This document shows, piece by piece, positions 1 to 7,501 of a DNA stretch of 64,000 nucleotides (the stretch's first letter is position 1; each line of letters opens with the position of its first letter). The stretch covers positions 5,456,001 to 5,520,000 of the forward strand of contig NZ_CP107899.1 of the NCBI RefSeq assembly GCF_036013915.1, read 5' to 3'. The translations under genes were made by a program, and so were the position numbers. The notes below the pieces were generated by a model, which worked only from the letters and a program-made list of their open reading frames with translations, was not told the DNA's origin and made no database searches. This stretch comes from Streptomyces sp. NBC_00464. GTDB taxonomy: Bacteria; Actinomycetota; Actinomycetes; Streptomycetales; Streptomycetaceae.

Positions 1-2
1 TG

Positions 3-455
3 GTGGCTACCGCCAACGACGTACGCAGCCTGCCGCCCGAGCTGCTGCGCAAGGGGCGTTTCGACGAGCTGTTCTTCGTCGACCTGCCCGATCCCGAGGA
101 CCGCAAGGAGATCATCGAACTGTATTTCGGCCGCTATCTGGGCCAGGCCCCGGAGCCTGCAGAGCTGGAGCGGCTGGTCGATCTGTCCGAGGGTTTCGCC
201 GGCTCCGACATCGAATCGGCCCTGCACGACGTGGGTGCCGAGGCGCTGCTGGACGGCGGGGTGGAGAATCTGAGGCCGTCCTTCGTCCAGGACACCTTCG
301 CCAATACGGTTCCGATGATCAGGGTCAATCCGGAGCGGATCGAAGAGATCCGCGCCTGGGGCCGGGAGCGGGCGGTGCCTGCTGGGCGCGCCCCTCTCGC
401 CTCGACACCGGGTGCCGCGGGCGCGGGCCGCCGCATTCTGCTGATGGGCGACTGA
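3..455 (+). CDS. AAA-family ATPase, C-terminal part (5' truncated by window edge)
   Basis: Only the last ~150 residues are present; the reading frame is open to the window edge, so the first codon shown is internal. The fragment begins with the end of an AAA+ core: [21 protein letters not shown] is the segment holding the arginine-finger region (R-x-GRFD) typical of FtsH, VCP and Ycf46-like ATPases. The lid subdomain follows, with [11 protein letters not shown] and GFAGSDIE, the sensor-2 style motif. The last ~40 residues are Ala/Pro/Arg-rich and probably disordered. The P-loop and Walker B lie outside the window. A Ycf46-like stand-alone AAA protein is the best guess, because no metalloprotease domain follows the lid as it would in FtsH. 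The molecular substrate is unknown. Confidence 0.85.
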   Translation: MATANDVRSLPPELLRKGRFDELFFVDLPDPEDRKEIIELYFGRYLGQAPEPAELERLVDLSEGFAGSDIESALHDVGAEALLDGGVENLRPSFVQDTFANTVPMIRVNPERIEEIRAWGRERAVPAGRAPLASTPGAAGAGRRILLMGD

Positions 456-510
456 ACCCGGCGGCGCCGGCTCGATCCACTCCCGCCGGAACCGGTCGTT
501 ACCATTCCCC

Positions 511-1803
511 GTGACCGAATCCCTGACCGAACCGACGGAGGCGGCCGGCGAGCCGGCTCCCCGGTCCCGGATATTCGCCGACCTGACCCCGCTGCGAACC
601 TCCGCCGACTACCGGCGGCTCTGGTTCGGGAACACGGTCTCCTGGGTCGGGCAGGGCATGACGTCGCTCGCCGTCTCGCTCCAGGTGTACGACCTCACCG
701 GCTCCGCCTTCTCCGTCGGGCTCATCGGATTCTGTTCGCTCGTGCCGCTGGTCGTCTTCGGGCTGTACGGCGGAGCCGTCGCCGACACCGTCGACCGGCG
801 CAAGCTGGGACTGGCCAGCGCCTTCGGGTCGTTCCTGCTCTCGGCGGGGCTCGTGACGGTCACCGTGGCCGGGGTGGAACAGGTCGGGCTGCTGTACGGG
901 GTCGTCGCCCTCCAGGCCGTCTGCTTCGCACTCAACTCGCCCGCCCGCAGCTCGATGATCGCCCGCCTGCTGCCGGCCGAGCAGCTGCCCGCCGCCAACG
1001 CGCTGAGCTCCATCACCAGCACCACGGGCATGCTCGTCGGGCCGATGCTCGGCGGGCTCATCGTCGGCTGGTGGGGGTACCGGGCCGCGTACGGCGTCGA
1101 CGCGGTCACCTTCACCGCCTCGCTGTACGCGATGTGGCGGCTGCCCTCGATGCTGCCGGAGCGGGGTGAGGAGAAGGCCGGGGACACGAAACGCGCCTCC
1201 GTCATGGACGGGCTGCGGTTCCTCGGGACCCGGCCCAATCTGCGGATGACCTTCTTCACCGACATGTGCGCGATGGTGCTCGCACAGCCGCGCGCGCTGT
1301 TCCCCGTCGTCGCCGGGCTCTGGTACGGGGGTGACGCGAAGACCACCGGACTGCTGGTCGCCGCCCCGGCGCTGGGGGCGTTGCTGGGCGGGGTGTTCTC
1401 CGGCTGGCTGGGGCGGATCAGGCGGCAGGGGCTCACGGTGCTGTTCGCCGTCGCGGGCTGGGGCACCGCCATCGCCGTGTTCGGGCTGACCCGGCAGCTC
1501 TGGCTCGGGCTGGTCTTCCTGGCCCTCGCGGGGGCCGCCGACACCACGTCCATGGTCTTCCGCAACACCATGCTCCAGGCCGCCGTGCCCGATGAGATGC
1601 GGGGCCGGCTCCAGGGCGTGTTCATCGTGGTGGTGGCGGGCGGCCCGCGGCTCGGGGACTTTCTGGCCGGGTCCGTCGCCGACCTGACGTCCCCGGGCCT
1701 CGCCGTGACCGGCGGCGGGGTCGCGTGCGTGGTCGCGGTGACGCTGCTGGCGCTGCGGTGGCCCGGGTTCGCGCGCTACGACGCGCGCAAACCCGAGGCC
1801 TGA
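511..1803 (+). CDS. MFS transporter, EntS-like exporter
   Basis: A 430-residue integral membrane protein with about 12 hydrophobic segments and the MFS signature loop after TM2 (GGAVADTVDRRKLG, the G-x-x-x-D-R-x-R-R/K-x-G pattern). The N-terminal region (DLTPLRTSADYRRLWFGNTVSWVGQGMTSLAV) is typical of the enterobactin-exporter EntS / macrolide-efflux branch. It should act as a proton-driven exporter in the cytoplasmic membrane. The substrate cannot be read from the sequence. Start is GTG at 511, placed by the length of the family and the onset of the conserved N-terminus. It lies 55 nt after the ATPase gene on the same strand and could be cotranscribed with it. The next gene is convergent. 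Confidence 0.88.
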   Translation: MTESLTEPTEAAGEPAPRSRIFADLTPLRTSADYRRLWFGNTVSWVGQGMTSLAVSLQVYDLTGSAFSVGLIGFCSLVPLVVFGLYGGAVADTVDRRKLGLASAFGSFLLSAGLVTVTVAGVEQVGLLYGVVALQAVCFALNSPARSSMIARLLPAEQLPAANALSSITSTTGMLVGPMLGGLIVGWWGYRAAYGVDAVTFTASLYAMWRLPSMLPERGEEKAGDTKRASVMDGLRFLGTRPNLRMTFFTDMCAMVLAQPRALFPVVAGLWYGGDAKTTGLLVAAPALGALLGGVFSGWLGRIRRQGLTVLFAVAGWGTAIAVFGLTRQLWLGLVFLALAGAADTTSMVFRNTMLQAAVPDEMRGRLQGVFIVVVAGGPRLGDFLAGSVADLTSPGLAVTGGGVACVVAVTLLALRWPGFARYDARKPEA

Positions 1804-1825
1804 TCCGGCAGGGCGGGGCGACCGG

Positions 1826-2623
1826 TCAGGAAACGCTCTCGATCTTGGGCATGTCGCCCCCGGTCGTCGCGCCGTCGATCAGCGAGAACGTGGCGCCCTG
1901 CGGGTCGGTCAGCGCGGCGAACCGGCCGAAGGGCATCGTCATCGGGCCGAACCGGAGTTCCGCTCCGAGCGACTTCGCCTTCTCCACCGCGGCGTCGCAG
2001 TCCGCGACCCCGAAGTACACGTTCAGATGCGGCGGCACCTCGGGCGGGAACTCCTCCGTCATCTTCATCCGGCCCAGGACAGGGTCCGCGCCCAGGTCGT
2101 ACAGCGTGAAGTCGACCGCGTCGTCGACCATGCGCTTCACCCCGTAGCCGAAGACCGCCGGGAAGAAGGAGTCCGCCTTCTCCGGCTCCCGGGTGAAGAT
2201 CTCGGCCCAGCTGAAGGCGCCGGGCACCGCCCGCGCCTCGAAGCCCTCATGGGTGCCCGCCTGCCACACCCCGAAGGCCGCACCGCCCGGGTCGCTCGCC
2301 AGCACCATCGTGCCGAACTTACCGACCTGCATCGGCTCCACCAGGACCGTGCCGCCGTTCTCGCGGACCGCGGCGGCAGTGGCTGCCGCGTCCGGCGACG
2401 CCAGGTACAGACACCAGGCGGCGGGCACGTCCTGGCCGGGCATGGGCGGCATCAGGGCGGCGACCGCCTTGCCGTCCACGTAGGCCTGCGTGTAGTTGCC
2501 GAACTCGGGCAGCGAGTCGCCGTACGTCCAGCCCAGCACCTCGCCGTAGAAGCGCTTCGCCCCTTCGAGGTCGCCGAACGTCGCGTCGGCCCAGCAGGGT
2601 GTGCCCTTCGGCTCTGCGGCCAT
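1826..2623 (-). CDS. VOC family protein with two glyoxalase-like domains
   Basis: A 265-residue protein made of two vicinal-oxygen-chelate repeats. The first covers about residues 8-120 (CWADATFGDLEGAKRFYGEVLGW) and the second about 135-255 (FSWAEIFTREPEKADSFFPAVFGYG, then VYFGVADCDAAVEKAKSLGAELRFGP). This duplicated form is common in actinomycetes and is often annotated as hydroxylase or glyoxalase/bleomycin resistance family. No substrate is implied. The start at 2623 is preceded by a GAGGAGA Shine-Dalgarno stretch on the coding strand. Just upstream lies a 9-bp tandem repeat. Residue pattern at the metal positions is not clearly conserved, so an enzymatic role is uncertain. Confidence 0.85.
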   Translation of the reverse strand: MAAEPKGTPCWADATFGDLEGAKRFYGEVLGWTYGDSLPEFGNYTQAYVDGKAVAALMPPMPGQDVPAAWCLYLASPDAAATAAAVRENGGTVLVEPMQVGKFGTMVLASDPGGAAFGVWQAGTHEGFEARAVPGAFSWAEIFTREPEKADSFFPAVFGYGVKRMVDDAVDFTLYDLGADPVLGRMKMTEEFPPEVPPHLNVYFGVADCDAAVEKAKSLGAELRFGPMTMPFGRFAALTDPQGATFSLIDGATTGGDMPKIESVS

Positions 2624-2643
2624 GACCGGTCATCTCCTCAGAT

Positions 2644-2688
2644 GCGAATGGTGTGAATGGCGTGAATGGCGTGAATAGTGCGAATGAC
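2644..2688. repeat. Five-unit 9-bp tandem repeat upstream of the VOC gene
   Basis: Five consecutive 9-bp units read on the plus strand GCGAATGGT, GTGAATGGC, GTGAATGGC, GTGAATAGT and GCGAATGAC. The array sits 21 nt upstream of the VOC start codon, in its 5' leader or promoter. The unit is a multiple of three, so an in-frame reading would give a Thr-Pro-Phe repeat, but that frame is not the VOC frame. Function is unknown; copy-number variation between strains is plausible. Confidence 0.85.
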
Positions 2689-2738
2689 CCCTCTGACACG
2701 CTAACCACCTCTCGCCCCTCCTGCGCGTCGGACACGGG

Positions 2739-4088
2739 TCAGTGCCCCGGCCGGGCCCGCCGTACGACCGAGCGGGCGACGCCCAGGTCCACCAGGTCCT
2801 GCGGGCGCAGCCGCAGCTGGTCGGCCGTGGCGTGCACCCGGTCCGGGGCGCGCTTCAGGATCGCCGCGGCGAGCTCCGGGGCGATGACGGAGAAGTAGCT
2901 GTCCGCGGTGACATGGGTGTTGCCCGGCGCCGCCAGAGCCAGCGCCCCGCCCGAGCCGCCCTCGCCGATCACCAGGGTGGTGACGGGGACCCGGGCCGCC
3001 GCCACCGCCGCGAAGGCGTCGGCGATGGCCGCGCCCGCTCCGGCCCGTTCCGCCGCCGCGTCATTGGCCGCGCCCGGGGTGTCGACCAGGGTCAGGACCG
3101 GGACCCCGAGCCGGTCGGCCAGCCTGATCACCCGGGCCGCGGTGCGGTATCCGGCCGGGCGGGTCGCCGTGCCGCACTGCGCCACGTAGGCGACCGGCTC
3201 CCCCTCGTGCAGCCCGAAGCCGCACAGCAGCCCCGGGTCCGTGCCGCCGCAGCGGTCCCCGTTCAGCGGGAGCCGGAGGCCGAAGTAGGCGTCCAGATAC
3301 GCCTCGGCGTGCGGCCTGGCCGCGGACCGGGCCCGGAGCACGGCGTCCCAGCCGGTCCGGGGGAGCCCCGTCGTGGTGAAGGCGGCCGGGACCGGGGCGG
3401 GGGCCGGCGGGGTGTCGCGGTGGGCGAGCAGCCGGAGCCAGTGGCCCACCGTGGCCGGCAGCTCGCCGGGCGGGACGACCGCGTCGATCTGACCGGCCGC
3501 CAGCTGGCCCTCGGCGGTGTAGGCACCGGGGTCCGCGTCGGCCGGCCGCACCCGGGAGCCGGCGAACCCGACCTGCGCCCCGGGCAGCGCCAGGATCACA
3601 TCGGCGCCCGCCCCCAGGGTCGCCCAGCCGCCGCCGGTCGTCGGGTCGCGCAGGACCGCGAGCTGCGCCGGCCCGGCCGCCCGCAGCCGGGCCGACGCAC
3701 GGGCCACCCGGTGCAGCTGGGTGAGCGCGATCATGCCCTCCTGCATGCGGCTGCCGCCCGTCGCGATGAGCGAGACGAGGGGGAGCCGCCGGACTGCGGC
3801 CTCCTCGTAAGCCGCCTCCAGCCGGTCGCCCGTGCGCTCCCCGAGCGAGCCGCCGAGGAAGCCGAACTCGAAGGAGATCAGGACGCAGGGGTGCCCGCCG
3901 ACCGTGGCGGTGCCGTGGACGACGGACTCCTGCTCGCCGGTACGGGCGGTGGCCCGGGCCCGGGAGTCGGCGTAGCCGGACCAGTCGAGCGGTCCGTCGG
4001 GCGCTGCGCTTCCCGTGGGCGCGGCGGACTCGGCGAAGTCCGCGGTGAGCGCGGCGATCGCCTCCCGGGCCGTCAGCCGGTCAGCCAT
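2739..4088 (-). CDS. Acyl-CoA carboxyltransferase-like protein with fused beta and alpha halves
   Basis: A 449-residue crotonase-fold protein. The N-terminal half (about residues 60-220) resembles the AccD/beta half, with FGFLGGSLGERTGDRLEAAYEEA and ATGGSRMQEGMIALTQ. The C-terminal half (about 250-440) resembles the AccA/alpha half, with VLTLVDTPGAAND and the oxyanion glycines in IGEGGSGGALALA. There is no N-terminal zinc-finger cysteine set, unlike AccD of E. coli. It is shorter than PccB/AccB subunits (about 510-530 residues by family knowledge). It overlaps the end of matB by 8 nt and is cotranscribed downstream of it, which suggests a role in malonyl- or methylmalonyl-CoA metabolism. No biotin carboxylase or biotin carrier gene is adjacent. 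A fused malonate-decarboxylase MdcD/E-like role is an alternative. Confidence 0.82.
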   Translation of the reverse strand: MADRLTAREAIAALTADFAESAAPTGSAAPDGPLDWSGYADSRARATARTGEQESVVHGTATVGGHPCVLISFEFGFLGGSLGERTGDRLEAAYEEAAVRRLPLVSLIATGGSRMQEGMIALTQLHRVARASARLRAAGPAQLAVLRDPTTGGGWATLGAGADVILALPGAQVGFAGSRVRPADADPGAYTAEGQLAAGQIDAVVPPGELPATVGHWLRLLAHRDTPPAPAPVPAAFTTTGLPRTGWDAVLRARSAARPHAEAYLDAYFGLRLPLNGDRCGGTDPGLLCGFGLHEGEPVAYVAQCGTATRPAGYRTAARVIRLADRLGVPVLTLVDTPGAANDAAAERAGAGAAIADAFAAVAAARVPVTTLVIGEGGSGGALALAAPGNTHVTADSYFSVIAPELAAAILKRAPDRVHATADQLRLRPQDLVDLGVARSVVRRARPGH

Positions 4089-5538
4089 GGAGGGACCGTT
4101 TCATGATCTTGCCCAGCTCGTTGCGCGGCAGCGCGTCCAGGTAGCGGACCGTGCGCGGGCGCTTGTGCGGGGAGAGCTGGGTCGCGACATGGTCCGCCAG
4201 CTCGGCGGCCGAGGGCGGGGCGGCGGGGTCGGCCGGCACCACCCAGGCGACGACCTGCTCGCCCAGGTCCGGGTCCGGTTCGCCGGTGACGGCGGCCTCG
4301 CGGACGCCCGGGTGGTCCAGGAGCGCGTTCTCGATCTCACCGGCGCCGATCTTGTGCCCGCCGCTCTTGATGAGGTCGGTGGCCTTGCGGCCGACGATCC
4401 GTACATACCCGTCGGGGTCGAGAGTGGCCATGTCGCCGGTACGGAACCAGCCGTCGGCGGTGAGTGCCGCGGCTGTGGCGTCGGGGCGGTTCAGGTAGCC
4501 CGTGAAGAGGTTCGGGCCGCGTACCTGGATCTCACCGATGGACGCGGGGTCGGCGAGCGGGGTGCCGTCCTCCTCGACCAGGCGGAGTTCGACGCCGAGG
4601 AGCGGAGCGCCGACCGTGCCGGGGCGCGGTTCGCCGTCGGCCCGCACGCCCGTGTTCATCAGGGTCTCCGTCATGCCGTACCGCTCGATGACCCGGCGGC
4701 CGGTCGCGGCCGCGATCCGTTCGTGGTCGTGGACCGGCAGCGCGGCCGAGCCCGAGACGAGCAGCCGGGCCCCCGCGAGCGCCTTGGCGAGACCATCGGA
4801 CGCCGACGGGTCCGCAAGCGCTTCCGCAAGCCGGTGGTACATCGTCGGCACACCGAACAGCATCGTGCCGCCGGAGCCCAGTTCCCGGGCGACGCCCTCG
4901 GTGGAGAACCGGCCGAGGTGGCGTACGGAGCCGCCTCGGCGCAACGGGCCGAGGATGCCGAGGATCAGGCCGTGCACATGGAAGAGCGGCAGGGCGTGGA
5001 CGAGGACGTCGTCCCCGGTCCACTGCCAGGCGTCCTCCAGTGCGTCCAGGGAGGCGGCGATCGCCCGGCGCGGCAGGACGGCTCCCTTGGGCGGGCCGGT
5101 GGTGCCGGAGGTGTATACGACCAGGGCGGGGGACTCGGGGGAGGGTTCGGGGAATTGCTGGTCTGTGGGGGCCGGGGCCGCTACGGACACGTCCAGCCGT
5201 CGCAGCCCGGCCAGCGCGGGCGGCAGTACGTCACCGGGCGCGGCCAGCACGGTCGAGGGCGCGCTGTCGGCGACGATGTGCGCCAGTTCCCGCTCGCCCG
5301 TCTTCGGATTGAGCGGCACGGCGGGTACCCCCGCCCGTAGTGCGGCGACCACCGCGACCACGGTCTCCGGGGCCGGGGTGGCCCAGACCGCGACCCGTCC
5401 GGCGTCGGCGATACGGACCGCGAGCGCATCCGCCGATGCGGCCAACTGGGCGTAGGTGAGGGCGATTTCGCCGAAACGGATGGCTTCGCGGGAAGCCGCC
5501 GGACCGGCCGTGTCCTGGAGTGCAGGCAAGAGTGGCAT
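4081..5538 (-). CDS. matB: Malonyl-CoA synthetase (malonate-CoA ligase)
   Basis: A 485-residue adenylate-forming enzyme of the ANL superfamily, expected to join malonate or methylmalonate to CoA using ATP in the cytosol. Visible motifs are the P-loop VVYTSGTTGPPKGAV (about residue 155), FHVHGL, the A5 motif ERYGMTET, the hinge region GRKATDLIKSGGHKIGAGEIE, and the catalytic C-terminal lysine in NELGKIMKRSLHG. From memory the sequence closely parallels S. coelicolor MatB, including its 485-residue length. The start at 5538 (MPLLPALQ) matches that protein; an open frame continues 35 codons upstream but looks non-coding. It is the first gene of a two-gene unit with the carboxyltransferase, and could feed malonyl units to fatty acid or polyketide synthesis. 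Confidence 0.93.
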   Translation of the reverse strand: MPLLPALQDTAGPAASREAIRFGEIALTYAQLAASADALAVRIADAGRVAVWATPAPETVVAVVAALRAGVPAVPLNPKTGERELAHIVADSAPSTVLAAPGDVLPPALAGLRRLDVSVAAPAPTDQQFPEPSPESPALVVYTSGTTGPPKGAVLPRRAIAASLDALEDAWQWTGDDVLVHALPLFHVHGLILGILGPLRRGGSVRHLGRFSTEGVARELGSGGTMLFGVPTMYHRLAEALADPSASDGLAKALAGARLLVSGSAALPVHDHERIAAATGRRVIERYGMTETLMNTGVRADGEPRPGTVGAPLLGVELRLVEEDGTPLADPASIGEIQVRGPNLFTGYLNRPDATAAALTADGWFRTGDMATLDPDGYVRIVGRKATDLIKSGGHKIGAGEIENALLDHPGVREAAVTGEPDPDLGEQVVAWVVPADPAAPPSAAELADHVATQLSPHKRPRTVRYLDALPRNELGKIMKRSLHG

Positions 5539-5721
5539 CACGCCGCGAAGCCTAATTCGGTGAATCCTCGAGAGCCTGTGAATCCAGGACTGGTCGGCCC
5601 TGGACGCCGTACGGGACAGCGCCACCGTCCTCGTGCAGACCACCGACCACCAAGGTCGGGCACTTCGGCGGGATCTACGGAGGGGAACAACGCGCTCGAC
5701 CCGGCCATCGGCAACGGTGCC

Positions 5722-6936
5722 TCAGGCGTCCCGCTGGATGTTCCGCATCCGCCCGTACGCGTACACACAGCCCGCCAGCGCCAGGTCCGACAGCAGCATG
5801 AAGCCGATCGAGTACGAGCCCTTCGAGCTGTAGATCGCCCCCATCACCAGCGGTGGCACGAACCCGCCGAGGCCGCCCATCGCGCCGACGATGCCGGTGA
5901 CACTGCCCACCTTCGCCTGCGGTGTCACCTGCGAGACCAGGGCGAAGACGCTGCCGCTCGCGGTGCCGAGACCGGCCGCCATGACGAGCAGCGCGATCGT
6001 GCCCCCGGGCACCAGCTTCGGGTCGAAGGCCTGGACGATCGCCATCAGGGCGGCCACGCCGAGCGCCGCCGAGGAGACCAGGGCCGGGTGCATCCGGTCG
6101 GAGAGCCAGCCGCCGATCGGCCGGAAGATGACCGTGACCAGGGCGAACCCGGCAGCCTTCGTGCCGGCGTCGGTCGGCGAGAGCTCGTACCAGGTCTTCA
6201 GGTACGTCGGCAGATAGACGCCGAACGCGACGATGCCGCCGAATCCGATCGCGTACAGCGCGGACAGCTCCCAGGTGACCCGCAGCCGCCCCGCCGCACC
6301 CAGCCGGTGGGCCAGCGTGTCGGTCGGCACCTGCCGGCCGGGCCGGTCGCTGATCAGCACCGCCGCCAGGGCCGCGAACACCACGAGCGCGCCGGCGACC
6401 ACGAGGAACGGCAGGTTGTCGCCGTGCTTGGCGATCCGCGGGGTGAAGTAGCCCGACAGCGCGACGCCGCCCATGCCCATGCCGAACACGCCGAGCGCGA
6501 GGCCGCGGTCGGCGGGCGGGAACCAGGAGTTGACCAGGGGGATACCGATCGCGAACGTCGTCCCGCCCAGCCCCAGCAGAAAGCCCACGGCCAGCATCGC
6601 GCCGTAGGAGTCCCTCGCCGGGATCAGCAGCAGCACCGGCACGATCGTGAGCGCCGAGACCAGCGGGAACATCAGCCGCGCACCGTACTTGTCGGTGAGC
6701 GCGCCCACCGGGATGCGGCCCAGCGAGCCGACCAGCACCGGCACGGCGACCAGCAGGGACTGCTGGAACGAACTCAGACCGAGCCGGTCCTTGTAGTCCG
6801 CGGACATGGGCGCGATCAGGTTCCAGGCCCAGAAGGTGAGCGCGAACCCGATCGTGGCCATCACGAGGTTGCGGTAGGCCGCGCCGGAGGGCTTCTCCGC
6901 GGCCGGGGCCGGTGACTGCTTCGCTGCTGTGTCCAC
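5722..6936 (-). CDS. MFS transporter, nitrate/nitrite (NarK)-like
   Basis: A 404-residue membrane protein with about 12 TM segments. The N-terminal TM1 (MATIGFALTFWAWNLIAPMSADYKDRLGLSSFQQSLLVAVPVLVG) and the motif RIPVGALTDKYGARLMFP are those of the NNP branch of the MFS. The segment LGGTTFAIGIPLVNSWFPPADRGLALGVFGMGMGGVA matches the first nitrate-signature region, and the glycine-rich segment near the end (TGIVGAMGGLGGFVPPLVMG) matches the second. Nitrate/nitrite exchange is therefore likely. GTG at 6936 is chosen because conserved sequence begins just after it; TTG at 6948 is an in-frame alternative, and neither has a strong ribosome site. It is divergent from the Lrp gene, 133 nt away, which may regulate it. 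No nitrate reductase gene is nearby. Confidence 0.85.
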   Translation of the reverse strand: MDTAAKQSPAPAAEKPSGAAYRNLVMATIGFALTFWAWNLIAPMSADYKDRLGLSSFQQSLLVAVPVLVGSLGRIPVGALTDKYGARLMFPLVSALTIVPVLLLIPARDSYGAMLAVGFLLGLGGTTFAIGIPLVNSWFPPADRGLALGVFGMGMGGVALSGYFTPRIAKHGDNLPFLVVAGALVVFAALAAVLISDRPGRQVPTDTLAHRLGAAGRLRVTWELSALYAIGFGGIVAFGVYLPTYLKTWYELSPTDAGTKAAGFALVTVIFRPIGGWLSDRMHPALVSSAALGVAALMAIVQAFDPKLVPGGTIALLVMAAGLGTASGSVFALVSQVTPQAKVGSVTGIVGAMGGLGGFVPPLVMGAIYSSKGSYSIGFMLLSDLALAGCVYAYGRMRNIQRDA

Positions 6937-7069
6937 ACAGTCAGTCAAGGGCGCGGGCGGGCGGTGAGCCCGTCGGGATACTCCGAACGAGGGGCCCGCG
7001 ACAGCGGCCCGCCATGGGTCGCCGACGTCTCCGCAGTCGCGATCGGCCCGAAGCTGGGACAATCGCGGT

Positions 7070-7501
7070 ATGGACCGTCTGGACAGGGAAATCCTCGGCG
7101 TCCTCCAGGAGGACGCGCGGATCTCGTACCGCGATCTGGGGACACGGGTCGGGCTCAGCGCCAACGCGGCGGCCGACCGGGTGCGCCGGCTGCGCCGGGA
7201 CGGCGTCATCCGCGGCTTCACCGTGATCATCGACCCCGCCGCCGACACCAGGACCGGCCTCGTCGTCTTCATCGACGTGACCCTGCGGACGGACACCACG
7301 AACGAGGTGTTCGAGCGGGCGGTGCTGACCCTGCCCGGAATCACCGAAGTGGTGCATGTGACGGGCGGGCACGACTACCTCGTACGGGCCACGGCCGCCG
7401 ACACCGCGGCCCTGGACGGACTGCTGCGCCGGCTCAAGCGCGAGGCGGGCGTCGCCCACTCCAGCACCAGGATCGCGCTCAGAGCGGCGCCTGCCAGATG
7501 A
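7070..7501 (+). CDS. Lrp/AsnC family transcriptional regulator
   Basis: A 143-residue regulator with an N-terminal winged helix-turn-helix (DREILGVLQEDARISYRDLGTRVGLSANAAADRVRRLRRDGVI, residues 5-49). A C-terminal RAM/AsnC ligand-binding domain follows (TGLVVFIDVTL ... LPGITEVVHVTGGHDYLVRATAAD). Members bind amino acids or related small effectors and form octamers. It is divergent from the NarK-like transporter, with 133 nt between them, a usual arrangement for a local regulator. Its 3' end overlaps the convergent GAF kinase gene by 23 nt. ATG at 7070 is at the family-typical position. Confidence 0.92.
   Translation: MDRLDREILGVLQEDARISYRDLGTRVGLSANAAADRVRRLRRDGVIRGFTVIIDPAADTRTGLVVFIDVTLRTDTTNEVFERAVLTLPGITEVVHVTGGHDYLVRATAADTAALDGLLRRLKREAGVAHSSTRIALRAAPAR

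Noticed and set aside
5539..5643. 35-codon N-terminal extension of matB
   Set aside because: The ORF continues upstream, but the family start MPLLPALQ at 5538 gives the expected 485 residues and the extension is Arg/Ser-rich.
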